Under the pieces are notes generated by a model. That model had not been told where the DNA came from. It saw only the letters and a program-made list of their open reading frames with translations, and searched no databases. Made by a program: the position numbers and the translations under genes. 64,000 nt of DNA, taken from contig JAGOJY010000004.1 of NCBI GenBank assembly GCA_017994815.1, positions 1-64,000 on the forward strand. Reading direction: 5' to 3'. Of this stretch, positions 8,025 to 16,470 are shown piece after piece. Source of the DNA: Acidobacteriota bacterium. Its GTDB lineage: Bacteria; Acidobacteriota; Polarisedimenticolia; J045. Position 1 is the first letter of the stretch. The number at the start of each line of letters is the position of its first letter.

Positions 8025-9467
8025 ATGGCCGACATGGACACCAAGGAGTTCCGCGCCGCCGCGCACCGCGTCGCGGACACCGTCGCGGATTACCTCGACA
8101 GGCTGGAGGATTACCCGGTGCTCCCGGACATCGAGCCGGGATCGATCCGCGAACAGCTCCCGGCGTCACCGCCGCCGGGCCCGGAACCGCTGGACGCGAT
8201 CTTCGAAGATTACCGGCGCCTGATCGAGCCCAACATCACGCATTGGCAGCACCCGGGCTTCATGGCGTACTTCCCGTCCGTCGCGTGCGGGCCGGGGATC
8301 CTCGGCGAGTGGCTCGCCGCCGGGCTCAACTCCAACGTCATGCTGTGGCGCAACGCCCCGGCCTCGACCGAGCTCGAAGAACTCGTGGTTTCCTGGCTGC
8401 GGCAGATGCTCGGACTGCCGGCCGAGTTCGACGGCATGTTCACCGACACGGCGTCCGTGTCGTCGCTGCTGTCGCTGGTCGCCGCGCGCCACGCCCTCCC
8501 GGGGCTGGACGCGCGCGACGAGGGACTCGCCGGGCGGCCGGGCATCGGCCGGCTGCGCCTGTACTGCTCGACGGAGGCGCACTCCTCGATCGAGAAGGCC
8601 GCGATCGTGATCGGCGTCGGCCGCGCCGGGGTGCGGCGCATCGCCGTCGACGACGACTACCGCATGCGCGTGGACGACCTGGAACGGGCGATCGACGAGG
8701 ACCGCGCCGCGGGCTGGCTGCCGTTCTGCGTGGTCGAGACGCTCGGCACGACGTCGTCCACCAGCGTCGATCCGGCGCGGGAGATCGCCGAGGTCTGCCG
8801 CCGCGAGCGCCTGTGGCTGCACGCCGACGCCGCGTACGGCGGCACGGCGATGCTGGCCGCCGAGTTCCGGCCGCTGTTCGCCGGCTGGGAGCACGCCGAC
8901 TCGATCGTGGTCAACCCGCACAAGTGGATGTTCACGCCGTTCGACGCGTCGCTGCTGCTGTTCCGGCGACCCGAGGTGTTCCGCGAGGCGTTCAGCCTCG
9001 TCCCCGAGTACCTGCGCACGCGCAGCGTCGGCGACGTGCACAACTACAACGAGTACGGCGTCCAGCTCGGCCGCCGCTTCCGCGCGCTCAAGCTGTGGAT
9101 GATGATCCGCTACTTCGGCGCCGACGGGATGGCGGCCCAGATCCGCGAGCACGTGCGGATGGCCCGGGAACTCGCGGCCTGGGTCGAGGCCGCGCCCGGG
9201 TGGGAGCTGCTCGCCCCGGTGCCGTTCGCCACGGTCTGCCTGCGCTTCCACCCGGCAGCGCTGACGGATACCGCGGAGATGGACCGCGTCAACGAGCAGA
9301 TCCTGCAGCGCGTCAATCGCTCGGGACGGATCTTCCTCTCGCACACCAAGCTGCGCGACCGCTACACGATCCGCGTCTGCATCGGCAACCCGCGCCAGAC
9401 GATGGACCACGTCCGCCGCTGCTGGGACCTCCTCCGCGAAGCCGCGCAACACACCGAGATTTCGTAG
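8025..9467 (+). CDS. PLP-dependent group II amino-acid decarboxylase
   Basis: This 480-aa enzyme belongs to the aromatic-L-amino-acid/tyrosine decarboxylase family. The HPGFMAYFPS segment, the LHADAAYGG aspartate region and the Schiff-base lysine motif NPHKWMF (near residue 302) are intact. Full length and collinearity suggest an active enzyme making an amine (tryptamine, tyramine or similar) from an aromatic amino acid; exact substrate cannot be read from sequence. GGAG lies 7 nt before the ATG. It is transcribed divergently from the cytochrome-like operon, with a shared ~110-bp upstream region. Confidence 0.92.
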   Translation: MADMDTKEFRAAAHRVADTVADYLDRLEDYPVLPDIEPGSIREQLPASPPPGPEPLDAIFEDYRRLIEPNITHWQHPGFMAYFPSVACGPGILGEWLAAGLNSNVMLWRNAPASTELEELVVSWLRQMLGLPAEFDGMFTDTASVSSLLSLVAARHALPGLDARDEGLAGRPGIGRLRLYCSTEAHSSIEKAAIVIGVGRAGVRRIAVDDDYRMRVDDLERAIDEDRAAGWLPFCVVETLGTTSSTSVDPAREIAEVCRRERLWLHADAAYGGTAMLAAEFRPLFAGWEHADSIVVNPHKWMFTPFDASLLLFRRPEVFREAFSLVPEYLRTRSVGDVHNYNEYGVQLGRRFRALKLWMMIRYFGADGMAAQIREHVRMARELAAWVEAAPGWELLAPVPFATVCLRFHPAALTDTAEMDRVNEQILQRVNRSGRIFLSHTKLRDRYTIRVCIGNPRQTMDHVRRCWDLLREAAQHTEIS

Positions 9468-9526
9468 GGTCCGGCGGCCAGCCGCAGCCGCCAGCGACGA
9501 TCAAGAAGTTGCCTTTGAAGATCCCA

Positions 9527-9874
9527 CTAATCTCGGGGGACGATGCCGAGCGGGATGCCGGTCGCGCACTCGACGCGGAGGAGGAAGCCGTCGCCGACGC
9601 CGTAGCGGCCGGGAGGAACGCTGTAGTCGCCCCAACCCTCGCGAGACCTGACGAGCCGCAGCTGCGTGTCGTCTCGCGGGTCGACCAGCGTCGTCCGGCA
9701 GCGGTCTTCCGGAAGGGGTGGGCGCAGGCGGCCGTCGTCAGCGACCAGGAACGCGGCGGGAACGTCCGTCGGAGGCAGCGGTTCCGCGGTCCCGGCGCCG
9801 CGCCCGGTGCTGGCACACCCGGCGAGGACGAGGACGACTGCGACCAGGCACGCGCGCAGGATGGCATCGATCAT
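9527..9874 (-). CDS. small lipoprotein of unknown function
   Basis: The 115-aa product has a short signal peptide with lipobox LAGC (Cys20), then a Pro-rich linker and a compact domain ending VECATGIPLGIVPRD. Two further Cys could form a disulfide. I do not recognise a family. It is read leftward, convergent to the decarboxylase, and lies just downstream of the MuiA-type gene start region. GGAG precedes the ATG by 5 nt. Coding is supported by the intact lipobox and start context, but the gene is short. Confidence 0.65.
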   Translation of the reverse strand: MIDAILRACLVAVVLVLAGCASTGRGAGTAEPLPPTDVPAAFLVADDGRLRPPLPEDRCRTTLVDPRDDTQLRLVRSREGWGDYSVPPGRYGVGDGFLLRVECATGIPLGIVPRD

Positions 9875-9903
9875 CTCGGCTCCAGGCTACTCGCCCCGCA
9901 GCT

Positions 9904-11523
9904 TCAGAAGTTCACCGGCAGGTCCTTCGGGAAACGGACCGAGTAGGCGACGGTGATGTCGCGCTTCTCCTTCGGCTTGAGCGTGACGGTCCACTGGAGG
10001 ATGCCGGGGCGGTCCTTGTCCTCGACGTGGCCAGGCGTCGTTTCGTCCTCGAGCGTGACGCGGATGCGTTCGTCCTGCGAGACCGGGATGCGCTCCTCGA
10101 CGACGATCTCGACCGGCTCGCCGCGCAAATTCTCGATCGTGGTGCGGAAGGCGCGCGCGACCTGCCGGTCCTTGCCCACGAAGCCCTCGTGCGAGCGCGA
10201 CTCCGGCAGCGTGACGCGCTTGACGGCGATCCGGTTGTCCACCCCGAACGGCAGCTCCAGCTCGGCGTCCGGGCCGGTGGCCTCGATGGTCCACTCACCG
10301 AGGTACGCGGGACCGGCGAACATGCGGACGTCCCCGGCCAGCAGCGGGTACTCGGCCGGCGCGCTGGCCTTGGCGACCAGGAACGCGGCCGGCTGCTGCT
10401 CCGGGACGGCGCGGTAGCGCAGCCCGGGTTTCAAGGTCTCCCGGCGCAGCACGACGCGGTGGTCGCGGCCATCGGCGGCGATTTCCGACTTCCCGGGCAC
10501 CGTGAACGCCACGTTGTACGCGTTGTGGACGATTTCCGTTTCCAGTGTCTTCGTCTCGACTGGGGCGAACCCGCCGACCACATCCGCCATCTCTTCGTCC
10601 TTGGTCTTTGCTGCGACTCCGGGTGACAAGACCAGAGCCCCTTGGTAGTTGCGGGCCAGCGGCAACGCTGGCGCGAGCAGCCACGAGGCCAGCTCGGGCA
10701 CGGCGACGCCGTCCGCCGGCGCGCCGGTGGACAGGACCAGCTCGACGCTGTTCCAGTCTTCGCCGGAGCGCTGGCGGACGACCGCTTCCGCGACCAGCTC
10801 GATCTCGTTCCGGTCGGCGTCCAGCGTGGCGCGGTACGAGGGCCGCCAGGATACGTTCGGCGTGACATACGCCAGCGTCAGCGCCAACGCGCCGGCCTGC
10901 CGGGCCTCGATCTCGACCGAGGCCACGCGCGAGCGGATCGCGCCCTTGGGGCGGGCCGCCTGCAGCCGGGCCTGCGCGACGTTCAGCGCTTCGCGGAGTT
11001 CCACGCGCTTGGCGTCCCGCGCGAGCCGCTCGCGCGCCAGCTCGTCCAGGCTCGTCTTCAGGAGCGCGTAGTAGGTCGCGATCGCATCCGGCTCCGACTT
11101 CAGCTCGCCGAGCTTCTTGCCGGGCTCGCGCAGGAACGCCACGAGGTCGTTGGCCACTTGCTCCTGGGCGTCGAGCGCGCCCAGTTCGCGCTGGAGCCGC
11201 TCGACCTCCTGCTGGGCCGCGCGGTGCTCGGGCGAGACCTCGGGCTCGCCGGCCCCGGCCCGCAGTTCGACGGCGCCGATCGCCGCCGGGATGCCGCGGC
11301 CGGCGACGCGCAGCGAGTCGGGGTCGAGCGCCTCCGGCAGGTCGGCGAACAGGACCGCCGAGGGGCCCGCGGGGAGGCGCACCTCGGCCTCGCGGATGAC
11401 CTCCGCCCGGTCGGCGTAGACGGTCACGCGCACGACGCGCGACGAATCGGCCGCGACCTCGGCCGGGAACGCGGGCAGGCAGGCCAGCGGGAACAGCAGC
11501 AGCAACGGGGATATCGGGCGCAT
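9904..11523 (-). CDS. exported MuiA-type protein (DUF4140/DUF4139)
   Basis: The ATG at 11523 follows a GGGGGAGA box and gives a 539-aa protein with a signal peptide ending PAFPAEVAA. The N-terminal domain starts VVRVTVYADRAEVIREAEV, typical of DUF4140. A predicted coiled coil follows around residues 110-190. The rest is a DUF4139-like beta domain ending in VAYSVRFPKDLPVNF. The family includes mucoidy inhibitor A homologues; the biochemical role is unknown. It is likely periplasmic or surface-exposed and appears to be a single-gene unit. Confidence 0.85.
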   Translation of the reverse strand: MRPISPLLLLFPLACLPAFPAEVAADSSRVVRVTVYADRAEVIREAEVRLPAGPSAVLFADLPEALDPDSLRVAGRGIPAAIGAVELRAGAGEPEVSPEHRAAQQEVERLQRELGALDAQEQVANDLVAFLREPGKKLGELKSEPDAIATYYALLKTSLDELARERLARDAKRVELREALNVAQARLQAARPKGAIRSRVASVEIEARQAGALALTLAYVTPNVSWRPSYRATLDADRNEIELVAEAVVRQRSGEDWNSVELVLSTGAPADGVAVPELASWLLAPALPLARNYQGALVLSPGVAAKTKDEEMADVVGGFAPVETKTLETEIVHNAYNVAFTVPGKSEIAADGRDHRVVLRRETLKPGLRYRAVPEQQPAAFLVAKASAPAEYPLLAGDVRMFAGPAYLGEWTIEATGPDAELELPFGVDNRIAVKRVTLPESRSHEGFVGKDRQVARAFRTTIENLRGEPVEIVVEERIPVSQDERIRVTLEDETTPGHVEDKDRPGILQWTVTLKPKEKRDITVAYSVRFPKDLPVNF

Positions 11524-11642
11524 CGCGGTCTCCCCCGGGTGGGCCGATTGGACGCCGACCCCGTGCCCGGTCACAGTATGGGCGCTCTCGCAGCATCAGA
11601 CAGCGCGGCGGGACATTGGTTCCCGCGGGGAGATCGCAGCGG

Positions 11643-12629
11643 ATGAACCGGGTCCACGAGGTGTCCAGCGCGTTCCACCAGGCCAAGATCCTGCTGGCCG
11701 GCGCCGAACTCGGTGTCTTCGATCGGTTACGCGGCGACGGCGCCACGGCGCAAGAGGTCGCGGCGGCGATCGGCGGCACCCTCCGCGGGACGGAGATCCT
11801 GCTCGACGCCTTGGTCGCGCTCGGTTTCATCACCAAGCACGATGGCGTATACCGCAACGTCCCCGAGTACGAGGCCGACCTCGTCGACGACTCGCCGAGC
11901 CACACGATCGGCATCCTGCGCCACCGCAACCGCCTGTTTCGCGGCTGGGCCTTCCTCGAGGAGGTCATCACGGGGCGTCCCGTGCCGTACGAGCCCAGCT
12001 CGACGGAGAGCGACGCCACCGCCAACGAGAACTTCATCCGGGCCATGTACGCCGTCTCGCACCAGACCGCCGGGTCGATCGTGGACCGCATCGATCTCGC
12101 CGGCGTGAAGACCGTCGCGGACCTCGCGGGCGGGCCGGGACACTACCTGGCCGAGTTCGTGCGGCGCGCGCCGGCGGTCGACCCGTACCTCATCGACCTG
12201 CCGCCGACGCTGGAGGTGGCGCGCCGGATCCAGCGCGGCAACCCGCTCGCGGAGCGCTTCCACTACGTCGCGTGGGACGTGTACGGGTCGGACGCGCCGC
12301 GATCCCTGCCGCCGCTCGACCTGGTGTTCGTCTCGCAGCTCGTCCACGCCGCCTCGGCTGCCGAGAACCGCGAGCTGCTGCGGCGGATCTTCCCTGTCGT
12401 GTCACCCGGAGGGCGCGTTGTGATCCACGAGAAAATCGTCGACCGCGATCGCACGTCGCCCGTCGAAGCGGCGGTGTTCGCGGTGAACATGCTGGCGATG
12501 ACCGAGGGCGGGCGGACGTACACGGTCGCGGAGATCGAGGAGTGGGGCCGCGACGCGGGCTTCGAACCGCTCCGCGACGATCGCGTCAACGACAGCTCGC
12601 ACCTGGTGTATCTCCGGCGCGCTAACTGA
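11643..12629 (+). CDS. class I SAM-dependent O-methyltransferase
   Basis: The ATG at 11643 follows GGGGAGA and yields 328 aa. An N-terminal winged-helix dimerisation domain (about residues 5-90) precedes a Rossmann methyltransferase domain. The SAM motif reads ADLAGGPGHYLAEF, where most relatives have a Gly-Gly-Gly. The motif PGGRVVIHEKI and the final segment fit the acetylserotonin/hydroxyneurosporene O-methyltransferase family. Substrates in this family are phenolic or enolic hydroxyls. No biosynthetic neighbours are directly attached; the aromatic decarboxylase is 2 kb away. Confidence 0.85.
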   Translation: MNRVHEVSSAFHQAKILLAGAELGVFDRLRGDGATAQEVAAAIGGTLRGTEILLDALVALGFITKHDGVYRNVPEYEADLVDDSPSHTIGILRHRNRLFRGWAFLEEVITGRPVPYEPSSTESDATANENFIRAMYAVSHQTAGSIVDRIDLAGVKTVADLAGGPGHYLAEFVRRAPAVDPYLIDLPPTLEVARRIQRGNPLAERFHYVAWDVYGSDAPRSLPPLDLVFVSQLVHAASAAENRELLRRIFPVVSPGGRVVIHEKIVDRDRTSPVEAAVFAVNMLAMTEGGRTYTVAEIEEWGRDAGFEPLRDDRVNDSSHLVYLRRAN

Positions 12630-12709
12630 CGCTTAGTTTGTCGCGACGACAGGCACGCGAAACGAGCCAAACGGTCGTCGTTTTCGCGGCGCTCGCCGTT
12701 GCCGCGGCC

Positions 12710-12715
12710 TAGAAT
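12710..12715 (+). promoter_or_regulatory. -10 box of a probable leaderless sigma54-activator mRNA
   Basis: TAGAAT lies 9 nt before the ATG at 12725, and no Shine-Dalgarno sequence intervenes (the spacer is CGCCTCCTC). Transcription would start within a few bases of the start codon. Confidence 0.5.
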
Positions 12716-12724
12716 CGCCTCCTC

Positions 12725-14791
12725 ATGGATTCGCGGCTGCTCACGCATGTTCTCTCTCAGATCGCCGAAGTCGCGTCGGAGACGCTCGACTTGCAGGAGG
12801 TGATCCACCGCGTGGCGATGCCGCTGCGCGACCTCGTGCCGTTCGACAACTTGGGCGTCGTGCGGATCGTCGACGGTGAGCGCGCGGTGATCCACGCCAC
12901 GACCGTGGAGCTGACCGAGTGCTCTGGTTGCACGGAGCCGGCGCCGCTCGCGTCGTGGTCCCCGCGCCTGCGGCCGCGGCCGGGACCGATCCCGCGGATC
13001 GACGACGCTTGCCTGGAGCTGGACCGTTCGTTCCCGGGGGATGCCGACATCCTCGACGGCGGCGTGCGCTCGGGGATGTGGGAACCGTTCCGCGTTTCCG
13101 GACCGTTCACGGGGGGCGTCTTCCTCAGCGCCAAGCGCCCGCTCGCGTTCGCGGAGGAGCACCAGGAGATCCTGCGCCCGGTCGCGGCCCTCTTGGGCTC
13201 GGCGGTCGAGCACTGGCGCATCTGGGATGCCGAGCGCCGGCGCCGGGAGCGCCTCGACCGGCTCGAGGCGCTCCGCGAAACGCTCGCCGGGTCGCTCGAC
13301 GCGCGCGCGGTGTTTCCGCGGATCGCCGCGGCGATGAAGCCGATCCTGCCGCACGACTTGATGGTCCTGACCGAGCTGGACATCCGGACGCGCACGCTGC
13401 GGGTCGTCGCCGCGGCCGGCGAGTGCAACCTGACGGAGCTGCCGGACGCGGTCGTGCTGACGCCGGACGAGATCGAGCGGCGCGCCGACGCGGTGGAGCT
13501 GGTGCACGACGTGCCGAACGATTTCGGCCTCTCGACGGAGCGCGAGCGGCTGATCGCGTCGGCCGGGATGCGCTCGTGGTTGCGCGTCCCGGTGCGGCTC
13601 TCCGACGAGGTACGGGGGAGCATCGGCTTTTTCCACCGCGAGCCGGCGCGCTTCGGCACCGACGACATCGAGGTCGCGGAGCGCGTGGCCGACCGCGTGG
13701 CGCTGATGATTTCGCACCACCAGCTGGCCGAGGAGGCGCGCGTCGCCGCCGAGGCCCGCGAGCGTGCCGAGCGGCTGGCCGCCAAGGTCGACGCGCTGAC
13801 GCAGGAGCTGGAATCGCGCGTCAACAACCGCGTCGTCGGCACGTCGGCCTCGTGGAAGGCGGTGCTGTCCCAGGTCGGGCGTGTCGCCCCGGCCGACACG
13901 ACCGCGCTGATCACCGGCGAATCCGGCACCGGCAAGGAGATCGTCGCCCGCCTTCTGCACCAGAATTCCCCGCGCGCGGAGCGGCCGTTCGTGGCGGTCA
14001 ACTGCGCGGCGCTGCCGGAGCAGCTCCTCGAATCGGAGCTGTTCGGGCACGACAAGGGCGCGTTCACGGGCGCGATCGCGACGAAGATCGGGCGCATCGA
14101 GCAGGCCGCTGGCGGGACGCTGTTCCTCGACGAAATCGGCGAGATGAGCCTCGTCGTGCAGGCCAAGTTCCTGCGCGTGTTGCAGGAAAAGGAGTTCCAG
14201 CGCGTCGGCGGGACCCGGGTGCTACCGGCCGACGTGCGGATCATCGCCGCCACGAACCGCGACCTCTTGCAGTCGATCTCGCGCGGGACGTTCCGCGAGG
14301 ACCTCTACTACCGCCTCAACGTTTTCGAGATCCACGTCGCGCCGCTGCGCGAACGCCCCGAGGACATCCTGCCGCTGGCCGACTCGTTCCTGGAAGAGCT
14401 CGGGCGCTCGATGGGCCGCCCCTCGGCCGGGATCTCGCGCAGCGCCCGCGAGTGGCTCCTGGCCCACGCCTGGCCGGGGAACGTGCGCGAGCTGCGCAAC
14501 GCGATCGAGCGCGCGATCCTGCTCTGCGACGGCGGGCTGATCACGCGCGAGCACCTGCCGGCCGCGGTCACCCGGCACGACGGCGGGCGCGAGGGCGCGG
14601 CCCGCGGCCCGTTCGATCCCGACGCTCCCCTGCCCCTCGGCGGCGTGGACCTCGAGCAGGTCGAGCGCCGCTTCGTCGAGAAGGCGATCGGCCAGTCGCG
14701 CGGGAACAAGTCCAAGGCGGCACGCCTGCTCGGTCTCACCCGCGCCCAGCTCTACTCGCGACTCGAGAAGTACGGCCTGCTCGACCAGTAG
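12725..14791 (+). CDS. sigma54-dependent transcriptional activator with two GAF domains
   Basis: This 688-aa enhancer-binding protein has two GAF-like sensor domains (about 15-165 and 180-345) and a coiled linker. A complete AAA+ domain follows, with Walker A GESGTGKE at 398 and an intact GAFTGA sigma54-contact loop at 445-450. The C-terminal Fis-type helix-turn-helix contains [20 protein letters not shown]. The first GAF has a Cys-x2-Cys (CSGC) that could bind metal or sense redox; this is inference. The organisation resembles NorR/FhlA-type activators. A sigma54 promoter candidate lies about 240 bp downstream of the stop, in front of the NHLP-clan gene, making that operon its likely target. 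Confidence 0.94.
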   Translation: MDSRLLTHVLSQIAEVASETLDLQEVIHRVAMPLRDLVPFDNLGVVRIVDGERAVIHATTVELTECSGCTEPAPLASWSPRLRPRPGPIPRIDDACLELDRSFPGDADILDGGVRSGMWEPFRVSGPFTGGVFLSAKRPLAFAEEHQEILRPVAALLGSAVEHWRIWDAERRRRERLDRLEALRETLAGSLDARAVFPRIAAAMKPILPHDLMVLTELDIRTRTLRVVAAAGECNLTELPDAVVLTPDEIERRADAVELVHDVPNDFGLSTERERLIASAGMRSWLRVPVRLSDEVRGSIGFFHREPARFGTDDIEVAERVADRVALMISHHQLAEEARVAAEARERAERLAAKVDALTQELESRVNNRVVGTSASWKAVLSQVGRVAPADTTALITGESGTGKEIVARLLHQNSPRAERPFVAVNCAALPEQLLESELFGHDKGAFTGAIATKIGRIEQAAGGTLFLDEIGEMSLVVQAKFLRVLQEKEFQRVGGTRVLPADVRIIAATNRDLLQSISRGTFREDLYYRLNVFEIHVAPLRERPEDILPLADSFLEELGRSMGRPSAGISRSAREWLLAHAWPGNVRELRNAIERAILLCDGGLITREHLPAAVTRHDGGREGAARGPFDPDAPLPLGGVDLEQVERRFVEKAIGQSRGNKSKAARLLGLTRAQLYSRLEKYGLLDQ

Positions 14792-14863
14792 TCCGGCGCG
14801 CCTACCCGCAGATCGACGCATTCGCGCCTGCACGGCGGCGCGCGGCCCCGGTCGATGCGCGAT

Positions 14864-14886
14864 GGCGGGCCGCTTGCGGCGGCTCC
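14864..14886. repeat. dispersed palindrome, copy B
   Basis: This 23-bp sequence matches copy A (1430-1452) at 19 of 23 positions. The stem is degraded at its outer pairs. It lies in the noncoding gap between the activator gene and the sigma54 promoter. Confidence 0.4.
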
Positions 14887-14921
14887 GAGGGGCTGATGCG
14901 GGTCGCGGGGTGCGGGCAGCG

Positions 14922-14934
14922 CGACAGAGTGTCG
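14922..14934. promoter_or_regulatory. possible activator site upstream of sigma54 promoter
   Basis: CGACA-GAG-TGTCG is a short perfect inverted repeat ~100 bp upstream of the -24 element, a distance usual for enhancer-binding-protein sites. A single small palindrome is weak evidence. Confidence 0.3.
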
Positions 14935-15032
14935 AAATTTCCGCAACAGCTATCCGAGCCGTAAGGCGAGCGCCGCTCCGACAACTGCGTGCAGAACGGG
15001 CATTCGTGCGTCGTCGGCGGACACGCCGGCGC

Positions 15033-15048
15033 TGGCACGGGTCTTGGA
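15033..15048 (+). promoter_or_regulatory. sigma54 (-24/-12) promoter
   Basis: TGGCACG at 15033-15039, a 4-nt spacer, then TTGGA at 15044-15048. The -24 element is a perfect match to the consensus TGGCACG; the -12 element differs from TTGCA at one position. Transcription would start near 15060, 26 nt before the ATG of the NHLP-clan gene. A sigma54 activator gene lies directly upstream. Confidence 0.75.
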
Positions 15049-15085
15049 TGGGGACTGCGCGAAGGTTCACGAGAGAGGGCCCTGG

Positions 15086-15322
15086 ATGAGCCAGCGCAAT
15101 GTCGAGCGAGTGATCGGGCGGCTCCTGACCGACGAGGCTTTCCGGCACCGCTTCGCCCGGGATCCGGTCGCCACCCTTCGCGAGCTGAACGAGAGCGGTT
15201 GCGAGCTGAATCCTTGCGAGCTGCGAGCCCTCGCGAGCATCGACGCCGAGCAGGCTTCGAACTTCGCCGAGTCCCTCGACCCGCGCATCCTGAAGTGCGA
15301 CATCCAAGCCGGCGCCGACTGA
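15086..15322 (+). CDS. Os1348-type NHLP-clan small protein (RiPP-leader-like)
   Basis: The 78-aa product begins MSQRNVERVIGRLLTDEAF, followed by RFARDPVATLRELN and a final ESLDPRILKCDIQ segment. This is the pattern of the nitrile-hydratase-leader-peptide (NHLP) clan, Os1348 branch, whose members look like RiPP precursor leaders but lack the double-Gly cleavage site. It has three Cys residues, one in the short C-terminal tail. It is the first gene after the sigma54 promoter and is followed after 23 bp by an RND adaptor gene. No RiPP maturase is in the window. The start was chosen for its match to the family; an upstream ATG at 15044 lies inside the promoter. Confidence 0.8.
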   Translation: MSQRNVERVIGRLLTDEAFRHRFARDPVATLRELNESGCELNPCELRALASIDAEQASNFAESLDPRILKCDIQAGAD

Positions 15323-15345
15323 CGCCGGCCGCGGAGATCGGTCGT

Positions 15346-16470
15346 ATGAGAAAGCGCATGATCATCATGCTGGTGGGCGTGGTGTTGTTCCTGGCCGCCC
15401 TCGGCATGGTCAAGTTCAAGCAGATCCAGGCCGCCGTCGCGCAGGCATCATCGTTCCAGCCTCCGCCGGAGGCCGTGACGACGGTCGTTGCCCGGGTCGA
15501 GCAGTGGCCCAATGACCTGAACTCGGTCGGCACCGTCGAACCCGAGCGCGGCGTGATGGTCAGCGCCGACCTGCCGGGGATCGTGGAGTCGATCTCGTTC
15601 GAGTCCGGCACGCACGTCGCCGCGGGCGAGGTGCTCGCGAAGCTCGACACGAGCCAGGAGCGGGCGCAGCTCGCGTCGGCCGAGGCGCAACGCGAGCTGG
15701 CCGAGGCCAACCTCCGGCGGATGACCGAGCTGCGGGACGAAGGCGTGATCTCGCAGGCCGAGTACGACCAGGCCGCCGCCACCGCCAAGCAGAGCACGGC
15801 CAGCGTCGGGGAGATCCGCGCGACGATCGAACGCAAGACGATCCGCGCGCCGTTTGCCGGGATCGTCGGCATTCGACAGGTGAACCTCGGCCAGTACTTG
15901 GCCCCGGGCACGCCGGTCGTGCCGCTGCAGTCGCTCGACCCCATCCACGTCGACTTCGCGATCCCGCAGCAGCAGGTCAGCCGCGTGAAGCTCGGCGCCG
16001 AAGTGGGCGTGACCGCCGACGGCCTGCCCGGACCGATCACCGGCAGGGTCACCGCGGTCGACTCGGTGATCGACGAGGCGACGCGCAACGTCCAGGTGCA
16101 GGCCACCTTCGACAACCCGCGGGGCGTTCTGCGCCCGGGGATGTTCGTCGAGGCGCAACTCGCGCTCGGCGCGAGCAGCTCCGCGATCGCCTTGCCCGCC
16201 TCGGCGATCAGCTACGCGCCTTACGGCGATTCGGTGTTCGTGGTCGAGCAGATGAAGAGCCCCGAGGGGCAGCCGTACCGCGGCGTGCGCCAGCAGTTCG
16301 TCAAGCTCGGCCCCGCGCGCGGCGACCTCGTCGCGGTGCTCGACGGGGTGAAAGCCGGCGAGGAGGTCGTCACCTCGGGCGGCTTCAAGCTGCGCAACGG
16401 CGCGGCGGTGCAGGTGAACAACGAGATCCAGCCTGCCAGCGACCGCGCCCCGCAGCCGGAGGATAGCTGA
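15346..16470 (+). CDS. RND efflux periplasmic adaptor (membrane fusion protein)
   Basis: This 374-aa MexE/AcrA-type adaptor begins with an N-terminal membrane anchor (residues 5-22). A lipoyl/hairpin domain follows, with GTVEPERGVMVSADLPGIV and a coiled coil at about 95-150. The beta-barrel region includes IRAPFAGIVGIRQVNLGQY and is followed by a membrane-proximal domain. There is no lipobox, so it is held by the uncleaved helix. It bridges the inner-membrane pump to an outer-membrane channel. Its stop overlaps the pump ATG by 1 bp. No TolC-type gene is present in the window. Confidence 0.94.
   Translation: MRKRMIIMLVGVVLFLAALGMVKFKQIQAAVAQASSFQPPPEAVTTVVARVEQWPNDLNSVGTVEPERGVMVSADLPGIVESISFESGTHVAAGEVLAKLDTSQERAQLASAEAQRELAEANLRRMTELRDEGVISQAEYDQAAATAKQSTASVGEIRATIERKTIRAPFAGIVGIRQVNLGQYLAPGTPVVPLQSLDPIHVDFAIPQQQVSRVKLGAEVGVTADGLPGPITGRVTAVDSVIDEATRNVQVQATFDNPRGVLRPGMFVEAQLALGASSSAIALPASAISYAPYGDSVFVVEQMKSPEGQPYRGVRQQFVKLGPARGDLVAVLDGVKAGEEVVTSGGFKLRNGAAVQVNNEIQPASDRAPQPEDS

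Noticed and set aside
9473-9492. Terminator after the decarboxylase gene
   Set aside because: GGCGGC and GCCGCC can pair, but the stem is only 6 bp with an 8-nt loop and no T-tract. This is common by chance at this GC content.
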